Source: Coturnix japonica (lineage: Eukaryota; Chordata; Aves; Galliformes; Phasianidae). Taken from it: DNA of 64,000 nt. Below are positions 61,501 through 64,000 of this stretch, piece by piece (the stretch's first letter is position 1; each line of letters begins with the position of its first letter). Both the position numbers and the translations under genes were made by a program. The DNA lies in the NCBI RefSeq assembly GCF_001577835.2, contig NC_029527.1, forward strand, positions 1,264,809-1,328,808. Reading direction: 5' to 3'. Under the pieces are notes generated by a model, which saw only the letters and a list, made by a program, of their open reading frames with translations, was not told where the DNA came from and did no database searches.

Positions 61501-64000
61501 ACAAAGGCAGTAAATGAGTCAGCACTGGTGGTGCCTGTGCTGAGCAAGAGGAACAGCAAAGCACTGTTCAGCACAGCAAAGCACTGCTGGCAGAGAAAGG
61601 GAAGGAGTGAAGTCATGGCAACGTGCACATCTGCTAAGGATGGGCAGCGCTGGGGAGAACTGCTCTGTGCCAGAGGGTGTTTCACATCTCAGGTTTGTGT
61701 CACAGTGAGGGGAAAGCTGGCACCCTAAGCCAGCTCTTACCTCACCTTCTCTGAGTTAACAACGCCCAGAAGCTCAAGAGCCAGAGCTCCCACTCACACC
61801 TCCACACAGCCTCAACAAGTAGGAACAACTGTGCACCTTGAGGCTGTAAACGAAGCTACAGGGAGAATGGGACCGGAGCCTCCCAGCTTGCACAACAACA
61901 GGAGGAAACTTCCAGCAAAGGCACCAAAATTCAGAGAAGCGTGGCAACAAAAATCAGTTTTCAAACTTGAGAGTGGTGGACAGGAACTGGAAATAAGGTT
62001 GACGTAATGCCTCCTACCTGTCCACGCAGAAAGCAATGCACAGAGGATAAAGTGAGGATTCTGCAAGAGGAAAAACAGCCACTGAGGAGCAAACAGCCAC
62101 TTGCAGGCCATAAGGGAGCTGCCAAAGTAGAAGCGAGGAGGATTCTGCTTTCAGACCTCTTCCACCTCATAAGGAACCCCTAGAAGATAAGGGGGGGGGA
62201 AGAGGGAAGAAAAGGAGAAACCAAGGGCTACCCAATAAAACAAACCTATCTGAAAATAAAAACCAAACAAGATTCACGTACACGTACTTGGTAAAAATAG
62301 TTTTTGTTTTCAAAATACATAAAAACTTTGTATTAAGGGAGAAAAGCTGAGTGAGCAGACAGGACTCCAGATCTCTCTCAAATGGCAGAGTCAGAAAACA
62401 CGCATCAAAGGCCTGACCTGCAGCAGCAAAAGGTGTGTGCTGATACTTGATTCATCCACCACCTTCTCCCTAATTTGGTGAAAAACAGGGCACATTTTGG
62501 GGTGGAGACGGCTGCTTGTTTTGGTTGCTCTTTAAAGCGATCCTCCTCAACGAATCCAACTCCATCCAAATGCCTGGCTTCAAACAAATTCAGTGCAGGC
62601 TTCTTCCAGCGCCGACTGTGCCAAATCAGTTTTTAATCCATCCTTCAGTTATTTCTTCAGAGCACAGTTACAGCTGCACCAGCATGAGCAGCACCCTCCC
62701 ACTCAGCCCTGCCGTGCCGGTACAACTGCTCGCAGGGAAACAAATGAGGGAGTTGATTGAAGTTAAAAATAAACCAGCATTTTGTTTTGGTTTGAAGGAT
62801 TACTTTTCAACTCAGGTCAGATCCCCAATCTATCGGGCAGCTGTACAAACAGTTGTATCAACACAAGGTGCCAGAACTGCTGATAGTTATCCTCACGCCT
62901 GAAGCCAACGTTTACATTCCCAGCTCACCTCTGTTTCAGGACTGCTGCAGAACAGGATTACTTGCAAAACTGAGCACGTAGGGTATTTTAGTGCTGCATG
63001 GAGGGTCTATTTAATGAGACAAAATGAGGTCACACTGATGAGCATCCAACAAGTACGGCACGGCTACTGACTTCCCTTGAGCTGCTGCTTGTCCTAAGTT
63101 ATATGTCACTCTGCAGTCTGCAGGCTGAAATACAGAACGATGACTAACAGAGTCACTGAGGCGAATGAACAGCTTTGGGCCAACTTCTGTAACAGAACTC
63201 TCCCAGAAATTGCGTAACTATCATCTATCTTGGTGATCTTCATTCGAAACAAAAACAACCCAGAACCAAGCCTGCGTGACGTGCAGATTCGCACTGCTGT
63301 GCAGACTGTGATGCTCAAGGAGCAGAGTCTGCCTGAAGCATCTGTGACTTTATCACTGCAGCTGGGATGGGTTTTCTTTTTGTATTTCCATGTAAAAACC
63401 AAAGACAGAAAATCAAAATAAGCACCAAGCAACTCGCATGTTCTAGAAATGACCACAAGAGAAACACTGATCGCTCTTTTCCCACATTACCAGCACAAAT
63501 ACTGACTGAAACAAAACCAAGTGAAAATGCTTCCCCTATTTGATGACTGCTTAGAAACGTGCTGGGAAGGTCGTGGTTCTCTGCTTTCAGCTGGTTGCAG
63601 GTACCAATACCAGAAGAACTCTGTTACATAAGGCCTTCTCATTGAAAACAAGACACCAAAGACTGAATGACTACGAAAACCCAACTTCTAGAGCAAGGCA
63701 TAGGCATGTTAATGAAACAGCTTCAGGAAAACTGCAATTCAACAATTTCTGCAGTGTTTGCTCTGGAAGAGATGAATCAGCCTCTAGTGGAAGCTGTCAA
63801 ACCAATCCAGGAGGACACAGTATTAACAAAGCTGGTATTTGGCAAATGCTACATTTTGTTCCTTCAGATGCATCCCAGGCTTCAAAACAACTTAAGTAAA
63901 TCCAAGTTAGCACTCCTCAGCCCCATTCTCACTCCTGAGTCAGCAGTGGCACTCACCTGACCCTGCTCAGAAACCACTCTGGCAAGAAAGTTCACCCAAG
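55558..64000 (-). other. IP6K1: IP6K1 5' intron region, no other gene seen
   Basis: More than 8 kb upstream of the first coding exon. In human IP6K1 the noncoding first exon is far upstream, so this is probably intron 1. I found no CpG island, conserved coding exon, RNA gene or clear mobile element. The sequence is of ordinary base composition with scattered short open frames lacking family features. Confidence 0.6.

Overview
The window is nuclear DNA of a bird, most likely a galliform close to chicken. Long spliced genes, several CR1 LINE fragments and CpG-rich promoters point to birds, and the block RNF123 - AMIGO3 - GMPPB - IP6K1 keeps the gene order and strands I know from human 3p21.31. 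All exon models were built by hand from splice sites, reading phase and remembered human proteins. Nothing was aligned by computer.

Layout. (1) 1-4294, minus strand: guanylate-binding protein (GBP) genes. One complete nine-exon gene encodes 603 residues (1802-4294). To its left are an intact second copy of the last GBP exon with its own poly(A) signal (725-937), a decayed copy of the first coding exon (about 390-569), and the start codon of another GBP gene running off the left edge (ATG at 11-9) with an ISRE-like site just upstream. (2) 4295-5290: a 100-N assembly gap, unremarkable DNA and a 19-bp minisatellite. (3) 5290-45364, plus strand: RNF123/KPC1, 38 coding exons, 1308 residues, SPRY domain near the N terminus and a C-terminal RING. 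(4) 41779-43260, minus strand: AMIGO3, a single-exon coding region inside the large intron 35 of RNF123. (5) 45710-47691, minus: GMPPB, eight exons, 360 residues, tail-to-tail with RNF123. (6) 48919-55557, minus: IP6K1 coding exons (434 residues), with 5' noncoding exons presumably beyond the right edge.

The genes do unrelated jobs: interferon-induced GTPase defence (GBP), ubiquitin ligation (RNF123), neuronal adhesion (AMIGO3), GDP-mannose synthesis (GMPPB) and inositol pyrophosphate synthesis (IP6K1). The most notable points are three introns with minor-spliceosome (U12) signals, one of them AT-AC; a predicted RNF123 upstream ORF whose stop overlaps the main start codon as ATGA; an alternative or orphan terminal GBP exon with an acidic tail; and GBP genes placed head-to-head with RNF123, although that link crosses a sequence gap. 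I saw no wholly new system.
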